DNA from: Pseudorhizobium endolithicum
GTDB lineage: Bacteria > Pseudomonadota > Alphaproteobacteria > Rhizobiales > Rhizobiaceae
DNA: 64,000 bases
Direction: 5' to 3'
Assembly (NCBI RefSeq): GCF_902153245.2
Contig: NZ_CABFWF030000001.1
Span: 310,001-374,000 of the forward strand
A program made the position numbers and the translations under genes. The first letter of the stretch is position 1. The number at the start of each line of letters is the position of its first letter. This document shows, piece by piece, positions 55,357 to 64,000 of this stretch. The notes beneath the pieces were generated by a model, which did no database searches, had not been told where the DNA came from, and was given only the letters and a program-made list of their open reading frames with translations.

Positions 55357-56574
55357 TCACGCCACCCGCAAGGCCCGCTTTCCCGGAAGAAAGACGGTCA
55401 GCAGCCCGAGTGCCGGCAGGAAGGCGCAGATGGTATAGACGGTCGAGATACCGTGACGGTCCGCCAGCACCCCGAGCAGGGCGGCGGCTATTCCGCCCAC
55501 GCCAAAGGCGATGCCGAAGAAGATGCCGGCGATCATGCCTACCCGTCCCGGCACCAGTTCCTGCGCCATGACGACGATGGCCGGGAAGGACGAGGCCATG
55601 AGGAAGCCGGTGATCGCCGAGAGCAGGATCGTCATCGGCAGGTTGGCATAGGGCATTGCGAGCGTGAAGGGCAGCACGCCGAGGATGGAGATCCAGATGA
55701 CGACCTTGGAGCCGAACCGGTCGCCGACAGGTCCCCCGACGACGGTGCCGAGCGCCACCGCCCCCAGGAAGACGAACAGCATGATTTGGGACTGCTGCAC
55801 GGACACGCCGAAGCGCTCGATCACGAAGAAGGTGTAGTAGCTGCTGATCGAGGCCATATAGGAATTCTTGGAGAAGGTCAGGATCGTCAGAACCACGAGC
55901 GCAATCACTACCGCGCGTCTAGGAAGACTGTGGGCGTGAAGTGCCTTCTTGCGTCCTTTGTTGGCCATCATGTGCGCCTTGTACCAGCGCGCGATCCAGG
56001 TCAGGACGACGATCCCGAGCAGAGCGATGCCGGAGAACCAGGCAACGCTGCCCTGCCCGTTCGGCACGATCAGGAAGGCCGCCAGCAGCGGCCCGATCGA
56101 CTGACCGAAATTGCCGCCGACCTGGAACGTCGCCTGGGCGAAGCCGTAGCGCCCTCCGGCCGCCAGGCGCGCCACGCGGGAGGCTTCGGGATGGAAGACC
56201 GCCGACCCGATCCCGACAAGCCCTGCGGCAATGACCAGCATCCCGTACGACTGGGACCAGGCAAGCAGGATAAGCCCGATGAAGGTCGATCCCATGCCGA
56301 CCGGCAGCGAATAGGGATAGGGCTTCCTGTCCGTGATGGTGCCGATGACGGGCTGCAGCAACGAAGCCGTGCACTGGAATGCGAGCGTCAGCATGCCGAT
56401 CTGCCAGAAGTCGAGATTGAAGTCGGCTTTCAACATGGGGTAGATCGCCGAGATCATCGACTGCATGATGTCGTTGAGCATATGGCAGAAGCTCGCCGCG
56501 AGAATGATCGGCAGAACCGTCTTCTCCGGCGCGACATGCGGTTTGCCGATTGGCTTGGACGTGGCATCGGCCAT
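55357..56574 (-). CDS. MFS transporter, fosmidomycin-resistance (Fsr) type
   Basis: A 405-residue 12-helix major facilitator of the Fsr/YfnC group: SFCHMLNDIMQSMISAIYPM in helix 1, PVIGTITDRKPYPYSLPVGM in loop 2-3, FHPEASRVARLAAGGRYGFA, and FGSKVVIWISILGVLPFTLA in the second half. Relatives export fosmidomycin or other drugs. The ATG at 56574 has AAGGAG five bases upstream; an earlier start adds 16 unlike residues. Divergent from carB. Confidence 0.88.
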   Translation of the reverse strand: MADATSKPIGKPHVAPEKTVLPIILAASFCHMLNDIMQSMISAIYPMLKADFNLDFWQIGMLTLAFQCTASLLQPVIGTITDRKPYPYSLPVGMGSTFIGLILLAWSQSYGMLVIAAGLVGIGSAVFHPEASRVARLAAGGRYGFAQATFQVGGNFGQSIGPLLAAFLIVPNGQGSVAWFSGIALLGIVVLTWIARWYKAHMMANKGRKKALHAHSLPRRAVVIALVVLTILTFSKNSYMASISSYYTFFVIERFGVSVQQSQIMLFVFLGAVALGTVVGGPVGDRFGSKVVIWISILGVLPFTLAMPYANLPMTILLSAITGFLMASSFPAIVVMAQELVPGRVGMIAGIFFGIAFGVGGIAAALLGVLADRHGISTVYTICAFLPALGLLTVFLPGKRALRVA

Positions 56575-56879
56575 GATGTCTCCTTTGAGCATATCGGCGG
56601 GCAATTTTCTGTGTGGTCGCAAACTGCTGGTCTATTCCGGCGCCGCCACCCTGTCCATGGCGATACATCGCAACCCGGTACGGCCCGGGGTGCATTTTTG
56701 TGCGCCCTCTCTGCTGCAGGACGCCGAATTCCTGTCGATTTCCAGATTCAGGGGTTCCGTTCATCAAGACATTTGCCTATAAGCCGCGTCTAGCCTCAAA
56801 AGACCATGCTCGCGCGCCCGGCCGGTGATCTCCCACCCTGGCCGGTTTTTCGCGCAGCCGGAAATAGCGGAAAGAGATC
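56575..56879. promoter_or_regulatory. Divergent fsr/carB control region
   Basis: 305 bases. TATAAG (56779-56784 region) is a fair -10 for carB with TTCCGT 17 bases upstream as a weak -35. Downstream lies the terminator-like hairpin at 56818-56850 and a short overlapping open frame starting at ATG 56806. Nothing specific is seen for the fsr-type gene. Confidence 0.4.
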
Positions 56880-56901
56880 ATGCCCAAGCGCCAAGATTTG
56901 A
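56806..56901 (+). other. Putative carB leader peptide frame
   Basis: ATG 56806 opens a 31-codon frame that runs through the leader hairpin and its U-tract and ends at TGA 56899-56901, overlapping the first 22 bases of carB in another frame. The ribosome site is weak (AAAAGA). It is arranged like leader peptides that couple translation to attenuation, but may be chance. Confidence 0.25.
56818..56850 (+). terminator. Intrinsic terminator/attenuator in the carB leader
   Basis: CCGGCC plus GGTG pair with CACC plus GGCCGG (two-base bulge) over a 6-base loop, followed directly by TTTTT. The U-tract ends 29 bases before the carB ATG. The gene upstream is on the other strand, so this hairpin can only act on carB leader transcripts. 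Confidence 0.65.
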
Positions 56902-59900
56902 AATCGATCCTCATCATCGGCGCGGGTCCGATCGTTATCGGCCAGGCCTGCGAATTCGACTATTCCGGCACCCAGGCCTGCAAGGCCCTGAAGGAGGAAG
57001 GCTACCGCGTCATCCTCGTCAACTCCAACCCGGCGACGATCATGACCGATCCGGGTTTGGCCGACGCCACCTATGTCGAGCCGATCACGCCGGAGGTCGT
57101 CGCCAAGATCATCGCCAAGGAACGCCCGGACGCCCTGCTGCCGACCATGGGCGGGCAGACGGCCCTCAACACGGCGCTCTCCCTCAAGCGCATGGGCGTG
57201 CTCGACCGCTACAATGTCGAGATGATCGGGGCGAAGCCCGCGGCGATCGACAAGGCCGAGGACCGCGCCCTCTTCCGCGAGGCGATGGCCAAGATCGGGC
57301 TGGAGACACCGCGCTCCATGCTCGCCAACGCCACCGACATCAAGGATGCCGACCGCAAGGCGCACGAGGCCGAACGCGCCAAGCTGCGCGAGACCTTGTC
57401 CGGCGCCGAACTCGACAAGGCGCTCGACGAGCTCGAGAACCAGTGGAACCTCGGCGAAACCGACCGCAAGCAACGCTACATGAGCCACGCCATGGCGATT
57501 GCCGCGCAGGCGCTGGACGTTGTGGGCCTTCCCGCCATCATCCGTCCGTCCTTCACGCTCGGCGGCACCGGCGGCGGCATCGCCTACAATCGCTCCGAGT
57601 TCTTCGAGATCGTTTCGGGCGGGCTCGATGCTTCCCCCACGACCGAAGTACTGATCGAGGAGTCGGTGCTCGGCTGGAAGGAATACGAGATGGAGGTGAT
57701 CCGCGACAAGGCGGACAACTGCATCATCATCTGCTCCATCGAGAACATCGATCCGATGGGCGTCCACACCGGCGATTCCATCACGGTCGCGCCGGCGCTG
57801 ACGCTGACGGACAAGGAATACCAGATGATGCGCAACGCCTCGATCGCGGTGCTGCGCGAGATCGGCGTCGAGACGGGCGGCTCCAACGTCCAGTTCGCCG
57901 TCAACCCGAAGGACGGCCGCCTCGTCGTCATCGAGATGAACCCGCGCGTATCCCGCTCGTCCGCACTCGCATCGAAGGCGACCGGCTTCCCGATCGCCAA
58001 GGTCGCCGCCAAGCTCGCCGTCGGCTACACGCTGGACGAACTGGAAAACGATATCACCGGTGGCGCGACACCTGCCTCCTTTGAGCCGTCGATCGACTAC
58101 GTCGTCACCAAGATCCCGCGCTTCGCCTTCGAAAAATTCCCGGGCGCCGAGCCGACCCTGACCACCGCGATGAAGTCGGTCGGCGAGGTCATGGCGATCG
58201 GCCGTACCTTCGCAGAATCCCTGCAGAAGGCGCTGCGCGGCCTCGAAACGGGGCTGACCGGCCTCGACGAAATCGAGATCCCCGGCCTTGAGGACGGCGA
58301 GAACGCCAACAATGCCATCCGCGCCGCGATCGGCACCCCGACGCCGGACCGGCTGCGCATGGTCGTCCAGGCGCTGCGCATGGGCATGTCGGAAGCCGAT
58401 GTCCACGAGGGCTGCAAGATCGACCCCTGGTTCATCAGCCAGTTCAAGGCGATCGTCGACATGGAGGCCCGCATCCGCGAGCACGGCCTGCCGACCGACG
58501 CCGAGAACCTGCGCATGCTGAAGGCCATGGGCTTTTCCGATGCGCGCCTCGCCAGCCTCTCCGGCAAGCGGCCCAAGGAAGTCGCCGAACTGCGCAACGG
58601 CCTGAACGTCCGCCCGGTCTTCAAGCGCATCGACACCTGCGCTGCCGAATTCGCGTCGCCGACGGCCTACATGTACTCGACCTACGAGACGCCGTTCGTC
58701 GGTGCCCTTCGCTCGGAAGCCGAAGTGTCGACCGCCAAGAAGGTCGTCATCCTCGGCGGCGGCCCGAACCGTATCGGCCAGGGTATCGAGTTCGATTATT
58801 GCTGCTGCCACGCTGCCTTCGCGCTGAAGGATGCCGGCTATGAAGCGATCATGATCAACTGCAACCCGGAAACCGTGTCGACCGACTACGACACCTCCGA
58901 CCGCCTGTATTTCGAGCCGCTCACGGCAGAAGACGTGATCGAGATCCTGCGCGCGGAACAGGAAAAAGGTGAAGTCGTCGGCGTGATCGTCCAATTCGGC
59001 GGCCAGACGCCACTGAAGCTCGCCGAGGCGTTGGAAAAGAACGGCATCCCGATCCTCGGCACCGCGCCGGACATGATCGACCTCGCCGAAGACCGCGACC
59101 GGTTCCAGAAGCTTCTCATGAAGCTCGACCTCAACCAGCCGAACAACGGCATCGCGTACTCGGTCGAGCAGGCGCGCCTCGTCGCGGCCGAGATCGGTTT
59201 CCCGCTGGTCGTGCGCCCGTCCTACGTTCTCGGCGGCCGGGCGATGCAGATCATCCATTCGGAATCCATGCTGCAGACCTATCTGCTCGACACGGTTCCG
59301 GGCCTCGTGCCGGAAGACATCAAGCAGCGCTACCCGAACGACAAGACCGGCCAGATCAACACCCTGCTCGGCAAGAACCCGCTGCTCTTCGACAGCTACC
59401 TGACCAACGCCGTGGAAGTGGACGTAGACGCGCTCTGCGACGGCACGGACGTCTTCGTCTCCGGCATCATGGAGCATATCGAGGAAGCCGGTATCCACTC
59501 GGGCGACTCCGCCTGCTCGCTGCCCACTCGCTCGCTGTCGAAGGAGACGGTCGACGAGCTGGAGCGCCAGACGACGGCACTCGCCAAGGCGCTGAATGTC
59601 GGCGGCCTGATGAACGTGCAGTACGCCATCAAGGACGGCACGATCTATGTGCTGGAGGTCAATCCCCGCGCTTCGCGTACTGTGCCGTTCGTGGCGAAAA
59701 CCATCGGCGCTCCGATCGCCAAGATCGCCGCCCGCATCATGGCAGGCGAGACGCTCGATGCGGCAATCACCGCCTATGGCGCCAGGCCCGACCCGCGCAA
59801 CCTGAAGCACATCGCCGTCAAGGAAGCCGTCTTCCCCTTCGCCCGCTTCCCCGGCGTCGATATCCTGCTCGGACCTGAAATGCGCTCGACCGGCGAAGTC

Positions 59901-60365
59901 ATCGGCCTCGATACCGATTTCGCCTTGGCCTTCGCCAAGTCGCAACTGGGTGCGGGCGTCGAACTCCCCCGGGAAGGCACGGTGTTCGTGTCCGTCCGCG
60001 ATGAAGACAAGCAGCGGGTCCTGCCGGCAATCCGCATCCTGACCGAAATCGGCTTCAAGGTCCTCGCCACCGGCGGCACCCAGCGCTTCCTTGCCGAACA
60101 GGGCATTGCCGCGACGAAGATCAACAAGGTTCTGGAAGGCCGTCCGCACATCGAGGATGCGATCCGCAACCGGCAGGTCCAGCTCGTCATCAACACGACG
60201 GACGGCAACAAGGCGATCTCGGATTCGAAGTCGCTGCGCCGCGCGACGCTGATGCAGAAGGTCCCCTACTACACGACCATGGCCGGTGCCGAAGCCGCCG
60301 CCATGGCGATCCGGGCGCTCAAGGCCGGAAATCTCGAGGTTCGGCCGCTGCAGAGTTATTTCTGA
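56880..60365 (+). CDS. carB: Carbamoyl phosphate synthetase large subunit CarB
   Basis: A 1161-residue synthetase that makes carbamoyl phosphate from bicarbonate, ATP and ammonia from CarA. Two homologous ATP-grasp halves are seen ([39 protein letters not shown]), the interhalf [20 protein letters not shown], and the C-terminal MGS-like regulatory domain ([20 protein letters not shown]) that in enterobacteria binds UMP/ornithine. It is about 90 residues longer than the E. coli enzyme; an insert of roughly 45-50 residues around 155-205 ([20 protein letters not shown]...) in the first ATP-grasp domain explains much of this and is known in alphaproteobacteria. Confidence 0.97.
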   Translation: MPKRQDLKSILIIGAGPIVIGQACEFDYSGTQACKALKEEGYRVILVNSNPATIMTDPGLADATYVEPITPEVVAKIIAKERPDALLPTMGGQTALNTALSLKRMGVLDRYNVEMIGAKPAAIDKAEDRALFREAMAKIGLETPRSMLANATDIKDADRKAHEAERAKLRETLSGAELDKALDELENQWNLGETDRKQRYMSHAMAIAAQALDVVGLPAIIRPSFTLGGTGGGIAYNRSEFFEIVSGGLDASPTTEVLIEESVLGWKEYEMEVIRDKADNCIIICSIENIDPMGVHTGDSITVAPALTLTDKEYQMMRNASIAVLREIGVETGGSNVQFAVNPKDGRLVVIEMNPRVSRSSALASKATGFPIAKVAAKLAVGYTLDELENDITGGATPASFEPSIDYVVTKIPRFAFEKFPGAEPTLTTAMKSVGEVMAIGRTFAESLQKALRGLETGLTGLDEIEIPGLEDGENANNAIRAAIGTPTPDRLRMVVQALRMGMSEADVHEGCKIDPWFISQFKAIVDMEARIREHGLPTDAENLRMLKAMGFSDARLASLSGKRPKEVAELRNGLNVRPVFKRIDTCAAEFASPTAYMYSTYETPFVGALRSEAEVSTAKKVVILGGGPNRIGQGIEFDYCCCHAAFALKDAGYEAIMINCNPETVSTDYDTSDRLYFEPLTAEDVIEILRAEQEKGEVVGVIVQFGGQTPLKLAEALEKNGIPILGTAPDMIDLAEDRDRFQKLLMKLDLNQPNNGIAYSVEQARLVAAEIGFPLVVRPSYVLGGRAMQIIHSESMLQTYLLDTVPGLVPEDIKQRYPNDKTGQINTLLGKNPLLFDSYLTNAVEVDVDALCDGTDVFVSGIMEHIEEAGIHSGDSACSLPTRSLSKETVDELERQTTALAKALNVGGLMNVQYAIKDGTIYVLEVNPRASRTVPFVAKTIGAPIAKIAARIMAGETLDAAITAYGARPDPRNLKHIAVKEAVFPFARFPGVDILLGPEMRSTGEVIGLDTDFALAFAKSQLGAGVELPREGTVFVSVRDEDKQRVLPAIRILTEIGFKVLATGGTQRFLAEQGIAATKINKVLEGRPHIEDAIRNRQVQLVINTTDGNKAISDSKSLRRATLMQKVPYYTTMAGAEAAAMAIRALKAGNLEVRPLQSYF

Positions 60366-60393
60366 GCCGCTGCCGGAAACCCGCGCCTGCATC

Positions 60394-60424
60394 AAGGGAG
60401 GCCCGCACCCGCGGCGCCTCCCTT
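60394..60424 (+). terminator. Terminator of carB
   Basis: AAGGGAGGC pairs perfectly with GCCTCCCTT over 13 bases (with a small inner CCGC/GCGG stem), 28 bases after the carB stop; a short TGTTTGG follows. Confidence 0.7.
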
Positions 60425-60465
60425 CATGTTTGGAACGTACCGGAACGGACGACTTGACCTCCGGC

Positions 60466-60490
60466 GGAACTGACGGCCCGCGGAAACGTT
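60466..60490 (+). promoter_or_regulatory. EcfG-type promoter of the DUF6766 gene
   Basis: GGAAC, a 16-base spacer and CGTT match the EcfG consensus exactly, 66 bases before the start of the membrane protein gene and beyond the carB terminator. Confidence 0.75.
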
Positions 60491-60555
60491 CCAGAGCCCA
60501 CCACCACCGGTCATCACGAGCCGGTGAGGTCACGGCTTCACAGCGGGTTTCGAAC

Positions 60556-61215
60556 ATGACCTTCTTGCGCAACAACGGTCTCAGCATCGCCCTTCTCCTG
60601 GCAACGCTCCTCACGCTCATAGGCATGCTCTTCAGCGGCTGGCACGTCGGCCAGGAGGAAGCCTTGCAGCACGGCGACCTCCCACCCCCTCTTTGGGAAT
60701 ATGCAACCTCGGGCGATTTCCTGTCCGCCCTCTTCGAAAACTGGGAAAGCGAATTCCTGCAGATGGCCATGTATGTCTGCCTGACCGCCTTTCTCTACCA
60801 GAAAGGCTCGGCGGAATCGAAGGATCCGGAAACACCGCATGAGGAGGTCGATGAGGATCCGGTACTCCATAAAGACGACCCGGAAGCCCCGTGGCCCGTG
60901 CGGCAGGGGCCAGTGATCCGCGGCCTCTATTCCTATTCGCTCGGCATCGTCCTCGCCCTGCTCTTCGTCGCCTCCTTCATCCTCCACCTCGTCAACAGCG
61001 CAGCGGCTGCCAGCGAGGAGGCCGTGCGCCACAATCAGCCGGCGACGACCGTGGCCGAGCATCTCGTTTCGGCGCAGTTCTGGTTCGAATCCTTCCAGAA
61101 CTGGCAGTCCGAGTTTCTGTCGACCCTCGTTCTGGTCGTCCTGTCGATCTTCCTGCGCTTCCGGGGGTCGCCGGAATCGAAGCCTGTCGCCGCCAGCTAT
61201 GGAAAGACCGGCTAG
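60556..61215 (+). CDS. DUF6766-like membrane protein
   Basis: A 219-residue membrane protein of two similar halves. Each half has GLSIALLLATLLTLIGMLFS-like or YSYSLGIVLALLFVASFILH helices, then an FENWESEFLQM / FQNWQSEFLSTLVL segment, then a helix and a cytosolic SAESKDPE / SPESKP tail. The repeated NWxSEFLxxxxxVxL motif is the family hallmark (DUF6766); function unknown. It is placed under the general stress response by its EcfG-type promoter. Start ATG 60556 has no strong ribosome site. Confidence 0.75.
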   Translation: MTFLRNNGLSIALLLATLLTLIGMLFSGWHVGQEEALQHGDLPPPLWEYATSGDFLSALFENWESEFLQMAMYVCLTAFLYQKGSAESKDPETPHEEVDEDPVLHKDDPEAPWPVRQGPVIRGLYSYSLGIVLALLFVASFILHLVNSAAAASEEAVRHNQPATTVAEHLVSAQFWFESFQNWQSEFLSTLVLVVLSIFLRFRGSPESKPVAASYGKTG

Positions 61216-61216
61216 C

Positions 61217-62707
61217 TCACGGAGAGGGTGAGCTTGCTGAATCGATTGATGCGAAACTCGCGACAAGCCGTTGAATGGATTCCATATCCTTTTGGAAGCG
61301 CCTGAGCTCCGCCGCTTTGCGCGCAGCATCCGGAATCCGGAGAAGATAGGAGGGATGCACCGTCACGAACAGCGTCCGCCCGTCCGGAAAGGGAAGTGGT
61401 CGGCTGCGCACGTCCTCGATCCGCTCCTTCTGATCGGTCAGGGAATAGAGCGCCGTCGCGCCCATTGCTACGATCAGCTTCGGCTTCACCAGCTCGATCT
61501 CCCGGGTCAGCCACCAGCGGCACTGCTGGATCTCGCTCTGGTTCGGCTTCTGGTGGATGCGTCGCTTGCCGCGCGGCTCATACTTGAAGTGCTTGACGGC
61601 ATTGGTCACGTAGAGCGCTTGGCGGTCAAGCCCTGCGTGACGGATCGCCTCGTTAAACACTTGTCCCGCGGGACCTACAAACGGCACGCCCGCTAGGTCC
61701 TCCTGATCGCCCGGCTGCTCGCCGACGATCATGACCTTCGCCTCCGCCGGCCCCTCCCCGAACACCGTCTGCGTGGCCCGGCAATGCAGGTCGCAGCGTG
61801 TGCAATGGCGCGCTTCCTCCTTCAGCGCCGCGAGCGTTCCCGCCGACAAAGGTTCCGGCTGCGGCTGACGTGCGGCAACCGCCTGGAGCCGGTGATGGAA
61901 CGGTTGCGGCTCGCTGGCGGCCCGCTCCGCCATCTGCAAGACGCTTGATTCCGCCCCGGCGATCAGTTGCGGAATGAGCTCGGCTTCCGGCAGGTTCCTC
62001 CAGTATTTCTTCGGCATCTCCGCCGTCATGGCCTTCACCTTCAACCGCGCCGGGTTGAAGATCGAGGCATAGTAGGTCCGCCAGAGATCGTCGGTGTCAT
62101 CCTGGAGATCAGGCTTTTCCGCCGGCTCCTCCGTCGTCCGCAGCGTCCGGCCGTCCCAGGAGGCGGATCCCTTCGGCGTGGCGATCAGCCAGTCCATGTC
62201 GTTGAACCGGCGCTGGAAGAAGGGTGCTACCCGCTCGACAATGTAATGATCCGGCTCGAACCAGGCCACGAACTGCCGGCGCGCCGCCGTATCGGGTGGC
62301 AACCGCAGTTCCTTGAAGCGCACAAAGGCCGTCATCTTGTGATAGTCGCGCCCCACCGACTTCGCCATCTGCCGTGCCGCCACGACATCCGCATCGGCGG
62401 CCATCGAAAGCAGCTGGCGATTGCGGCTCAGCCGGAAAAGGAGCCGGTAGAGCAGCGAAAACCGCGCCGGATCGCTGTGGCAGACCACGGTAGCGGCGAG
62501 CTTCAGGAAATCGGAAGAAACGGTGATGGAACCGTCGTGAGGCAATGCCGGCGGAAGATCGGCGGGCGCTGCTGCGAAAAGGCTTCTTTCCTGCTCCAAG
62601 GTGCGCCAGAGGATCTGCTCCGGCCGCACCCCACCCTGCAGCAGTGCCCGCGCAGCATCCCGCCACTCCTCCAGATCTCCCCTGCCCTTCAACGTGATCG
62701 TGTACAT
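61217..62707 (-). CDS. udgX: TIGR03915-like domain fused to UdgX uracil-DNA binding protein
   Basis: A 496-residue fusion. Residues 1-~250 (YTITLKGRGDLEEWRDAARA to FNPARLKVK) match the TIGR03915/DUF4130 type of putative DNA metabolism domain. Residues ~285-480 are a family-4-like uracil-DNA glycosylase of the UdgX kind: an iron-sulfur cluster (ARHCTRCDLHCRATQ), GEQPGDQEDLAGVPFVGPAG, and the R-loop KRRIHQKPN. In mycobacterial UdgX the equivalent histidine (here H385) bonds covalently to uracil sites. The ATG at 62707 overlaps the radical SAM stop by one base (TGATG), so translation is coupled. The operon carries a LexA box. Confidence 0.88.
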   Translation of the reverse strand: MYTITLKGRGDLEEWRDAARALLQGGVRPEQILWRTLEQERSLFAAAPADLPPALPHDGSITVSSDFLKLAATVVCHSDPARFSLLYRLLFRLSRNRQLLSMAADADVVAARQMAKSVGRDYHKMTAFVRFKELRLPPDTAARRQFVAWFEPDHYIVERVAPFFQRRFNDMDWLIATPKGSASWDGRTLRTTEEPAEKPDLQDDTDDLWRTYYASIFNPARLKVKAMTAEMPKKYWRNLPEAELIPQLIAGAESSVLQMAERAASEPQPFHHRLQAVAARQPQPEPLSAGTLAALKEEARHCTRCDLHCRATQTVFGEGPAEAKVMIVGEQPGDQEDLAGVPFVGPAGQVFNEAIRHAGLDRQALYVTNAVKHFKYEPRGKRRIHQKPNQSEIQQCRWWLTREIELVKPKLIVAMGATALYSLTDQKERIEDVRSRPLPFPDGRTLFVTVHPSYLLRIPDAARKAAELRRFQKDMESIQRLVASFASIDSASSPSP

Positions 62708-63939
62708 CAAAGCAGCGACAGTTGTTCCGGCTTCGGCTCGAACATCGCCCGCAGGTCCGGCCGGTCAACCAGCCGGTGCGGCGTCCACCCTTCCGCCGTG
62801 ATGAACGGCTGAACCTTGCGCAACGACACACCGAGCCGCTTCAGGTCGTCGAGCCGGAGCCGGGAGAAGCGGCGCGCCGCGATGATCGCCTTTACCGTCT
62901 TGGTGCCGAGCCCCGGCACCCGAAGCAGCATTTCCCGCTCCGCCCGGTTGATGTCCACGGGAAACCGCTCCCGATGCCGGAGCGCCCAGGCAAGCTTCGG
63001 GTCAAGGTCCAGATCGAGCATTCCGTCCGGCCGCGCCGACGTAATCTCGCCGATCTCGAAGCCGTAGAAGCGGTAAAGCCAATCCGCCTGGTAGAGCCGA
63101 TGCTCACGCATCAGCGGCGGCTTGATGAGCGGCAGGTTCTTCGACGAATCTGGGATCGGGCTGAAGGCCGAATAGTAGACGCGCTTGAGGCCGTAGCTGC
63201 CATAGAGGCGTGCGCTCGTGCCGAGGATGGTCGCGTCATTGGCTCCGTCCGCGCCGACGATCATCTGCGTGCTCTGGCCGGCCGGCGCGAACCTCCGCAC
63301 CCGCTTCGTCTGCATGGTCGGCTCGCTCATCTCCTCGATCTTGAGGCGCAACTCCCCCATCGACCGGCGGATGCTGTCCGGCCGCTTTTCAGGCGCATAG
63401 CGGGTGATGCCGGCATCGGTCGGCAGTTCGATGTTGAGCGACAGGCGGTCAGCGTAAAGCCCCGCCTCCTCGATGAGATGCGGCGACGCTTCGGGAATCG
63501 ACTTGAGATGGATATAGCCGCGGAAGTTATGGGTGGTGCGCAACTCCCGCGCGATCCGCACCATTTCCTCCATCGTGTGGTCGGAGGAGCGGATGATGCC
63601 GGAGGACAGGAAAAGGCCCTCGATATAGTTGCGGCGGTAAAATTCCAGCGTCAGCCAGATCACCTCCTCCACCGAAAAACGCGCTCGTTCGACATTGCTG
63701 GAAGATCGGTTGATGCAATAGGCGCAGTCGTAGATACAGAAGTTCGTGAGCAGGATCTTCAGGAGCGAGATGCACCGCCCGTCCGGGGCATATGCATGAC
63801 AGATGCCGGAGCCTTCGGTAGAGCCGAGGCCTCCCGACGCGCCGGAATGGCGGCGGGCGGTACCGCTCGAGGCGCAGGACGCATCGTATTTCGCAGCATC
63901 GGACAGGATGGCCAGGCGTTCTTTGAGCGACTTCTTCAT
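62707..63939 (-). CDS. Radical SAM DNA modification/repair protein (TIGR03916 type)
   Basis: About 410 residues. A radical SAM iron-sulfur motif C-x3-C-x2-C in LTNFCIYDCAYCINRSSSN (C68, C72, C75), a barrel with GLFLSSGIIRSSDHTMEEMV and KSIPEASPHLIEEAGLYADR, then a C-terminal helix-hairpin-helix-like region (LLRVPGLGTKTVKAIIAARR) that could bind DNA. It is the usual partner of UdgX fusions; the reaction is unknown. An ATG at 63939 is preferred over the GTG at 63951 because the latter lies inside the LexA box. Together with UdgX it forms a two-gene operon. Confidence 0.88.
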   Translation of the reverse strand: MKKSLKERLAILSDAAKYDASCASSGTARRHSGASGGLGSTEGSGICHAYAPDGRCISLLKILLTNFCIYDCAYCINRSSSNVERARFSVEEVIWLTLEFYRRNYIEGLFLSSGIIRSSDHTMEEMVRIARELRTTHNFRGYIHLKSIPEASPHLIEEAGLYADRLSLNIELPTDAGITRYAPEKRPDSIRRSMGELRLKIEEMSEPTMQTKRVRRFAPAGQSTQMIVGADGANDATILGTSARLYGSYGLKRVYYSAFSPIPDSSKNLPLIKPPLMREHRLYQADWLYRFYGFEIGEITSARPDGMLDLDLDPKLAWALRHRERFPVDINRAEREMLLRVPGLGTKTVKAIIAARRFSRLRLDDLKRLGVSLRKVQPFITAEGWTPHRLVDRPDLRAMFEPKPEQLSLL

Positions 63940-63945
63940 TAGCTT

Positions 63946-63960
63946 GTTCACTATATGTTC
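63946..63960 (-). promoter_or_regulatory. LexA (SOS) box of the radical SAM-UdgX operon
   Basis: GTTCACTATATGTTC is an exact match to the alphaproteobacterial LexA operator GTTC-N7-GTTC. Read on the coding strand it is GAAC-N7-GAAC and ends six bases before the ATG at 63939. Confidence 0.8.
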
Positions 63961-64000
63961 CGGCTCCGCCAGTCAACCATTCGCGTGTCGACGAAGAGAA

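Noticed and set aside
60432-60446. GAAC-GTACCG-GAAC after carB as a second LexA box
   Set aside because: The spacer is six bases, not seven, and it lies before a membrane protein gene with an EcfG promoter.
56796-60770. 1324-codon open frame antisense to carB
   Set aside because: Length comes from codon bias of carB; its translation is low-complexity Arg/Asp/Val-rich with no domain.

Overview
The window looks like a piece of the main chromosome of an alphaproteobacterium of the Rhizobiaceae (Ensifer/Rhizobium/Agrobacterium group). The evidence is the high GC content, the ChvE-GguABC sugar cluster, the family-typical small genes (Usg, two DUF982 proteins, a BA14K-type protein, DUF930, DUF1206), a long RpoD, an RpoH-type promoter of the rhizobial CnCTTGAA/CCAnAT form, and promoters fitting the alphaproteobacterial EcfG general-stress consensus GGAAC-N16-CGTT. 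I see no insertion sequences, phage genes, CRISPR arrays or rRNA; one tRNA is present (tRNA-Ile, CAU anticodon).

Layout. 1-5.1 kb: metH (3' end outside the window) divergent from an AGE-family sugar epimerase/isomerase. 5.2-8.1 kb: a large orphan PAS hybrid histidine kinase. 8.3-11.6 kb: groES-groEL behind a CIRCE-like element and an RpoH-type promoter, flanked by usg and two DUF982 genes. 11.6-20.4 kb: a three-gene glgE / treS-maltokinase / glgB operon that converts trehalose to branched alpha-glucan, starting from a perfect EcfG-type promoter. 20.4-23.3 kb: cupin, J-domain protein, PAP2 phosphatase and DUF1206 protein, the last two behind another EcfG-type promoter. 23.4-31.1 kb: a leftward sugar cluster with GguC/AraD1, a D-galactose/L-arabinose 1-dehydrogenase and an IlvD-type sugar-acid dehydratase (a non-phosphorylative pentose/galactose route), then the ChvE-GguA-GguB transporter behind an internal terminator. 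31.4-36.8 kb: a divergent rightward operon for a YtfQRT-YjfF type (galactofuranose-like) ABC transporter ending in a FadR/GntR regulator.

36.8-44.7 kb: small and accessory genes: phosphoesterase, an RMF-like 66-residue protein, a 33-residue lipoprotein, BA14K protein, tRNA-Ile(CAU), SIMPL protein, YjbQ, DUF1428, zinc alcohol dehydrogenase, UvsE-type UV endonuclease, TonB-like DUF930 protein and an SMR efflux protein. 44.7-49.9 kb: the macromolecular synthesis genes rpoD, dnaG and yqeY. 50-60.4 kb: carA and carB, the two carbamoyl phosphate synthetase subunits, separated by about 5.5 kb of opposite-strand genes (MATE, two MFS transporters, zinc metallopeptidase); both car genes have leader hairpins with U-tracts. 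60.5-61.2 kb: a DUF6766 membrane protein behind a perfect EcfG-type promoter. 61.2-64 kb: a coupled two-gene DNA-repair-like unit, a radical SAM protein plus a fusion of a TIGR03915-type domain with UdgX, with a perfect alphaproteobacterial LexA box (GTTC-N7-GTTC) at its start.

The most notable findings are the SOS-box radical-SAM/UdgX pair, the set of EcfG-type promoters that tie glycogen/trehalose metabolism and several unknown membrane proteins to the general stress response, and the previously unremarked car leader hairpins. All assignments come from reading the sequence; no database search was run.
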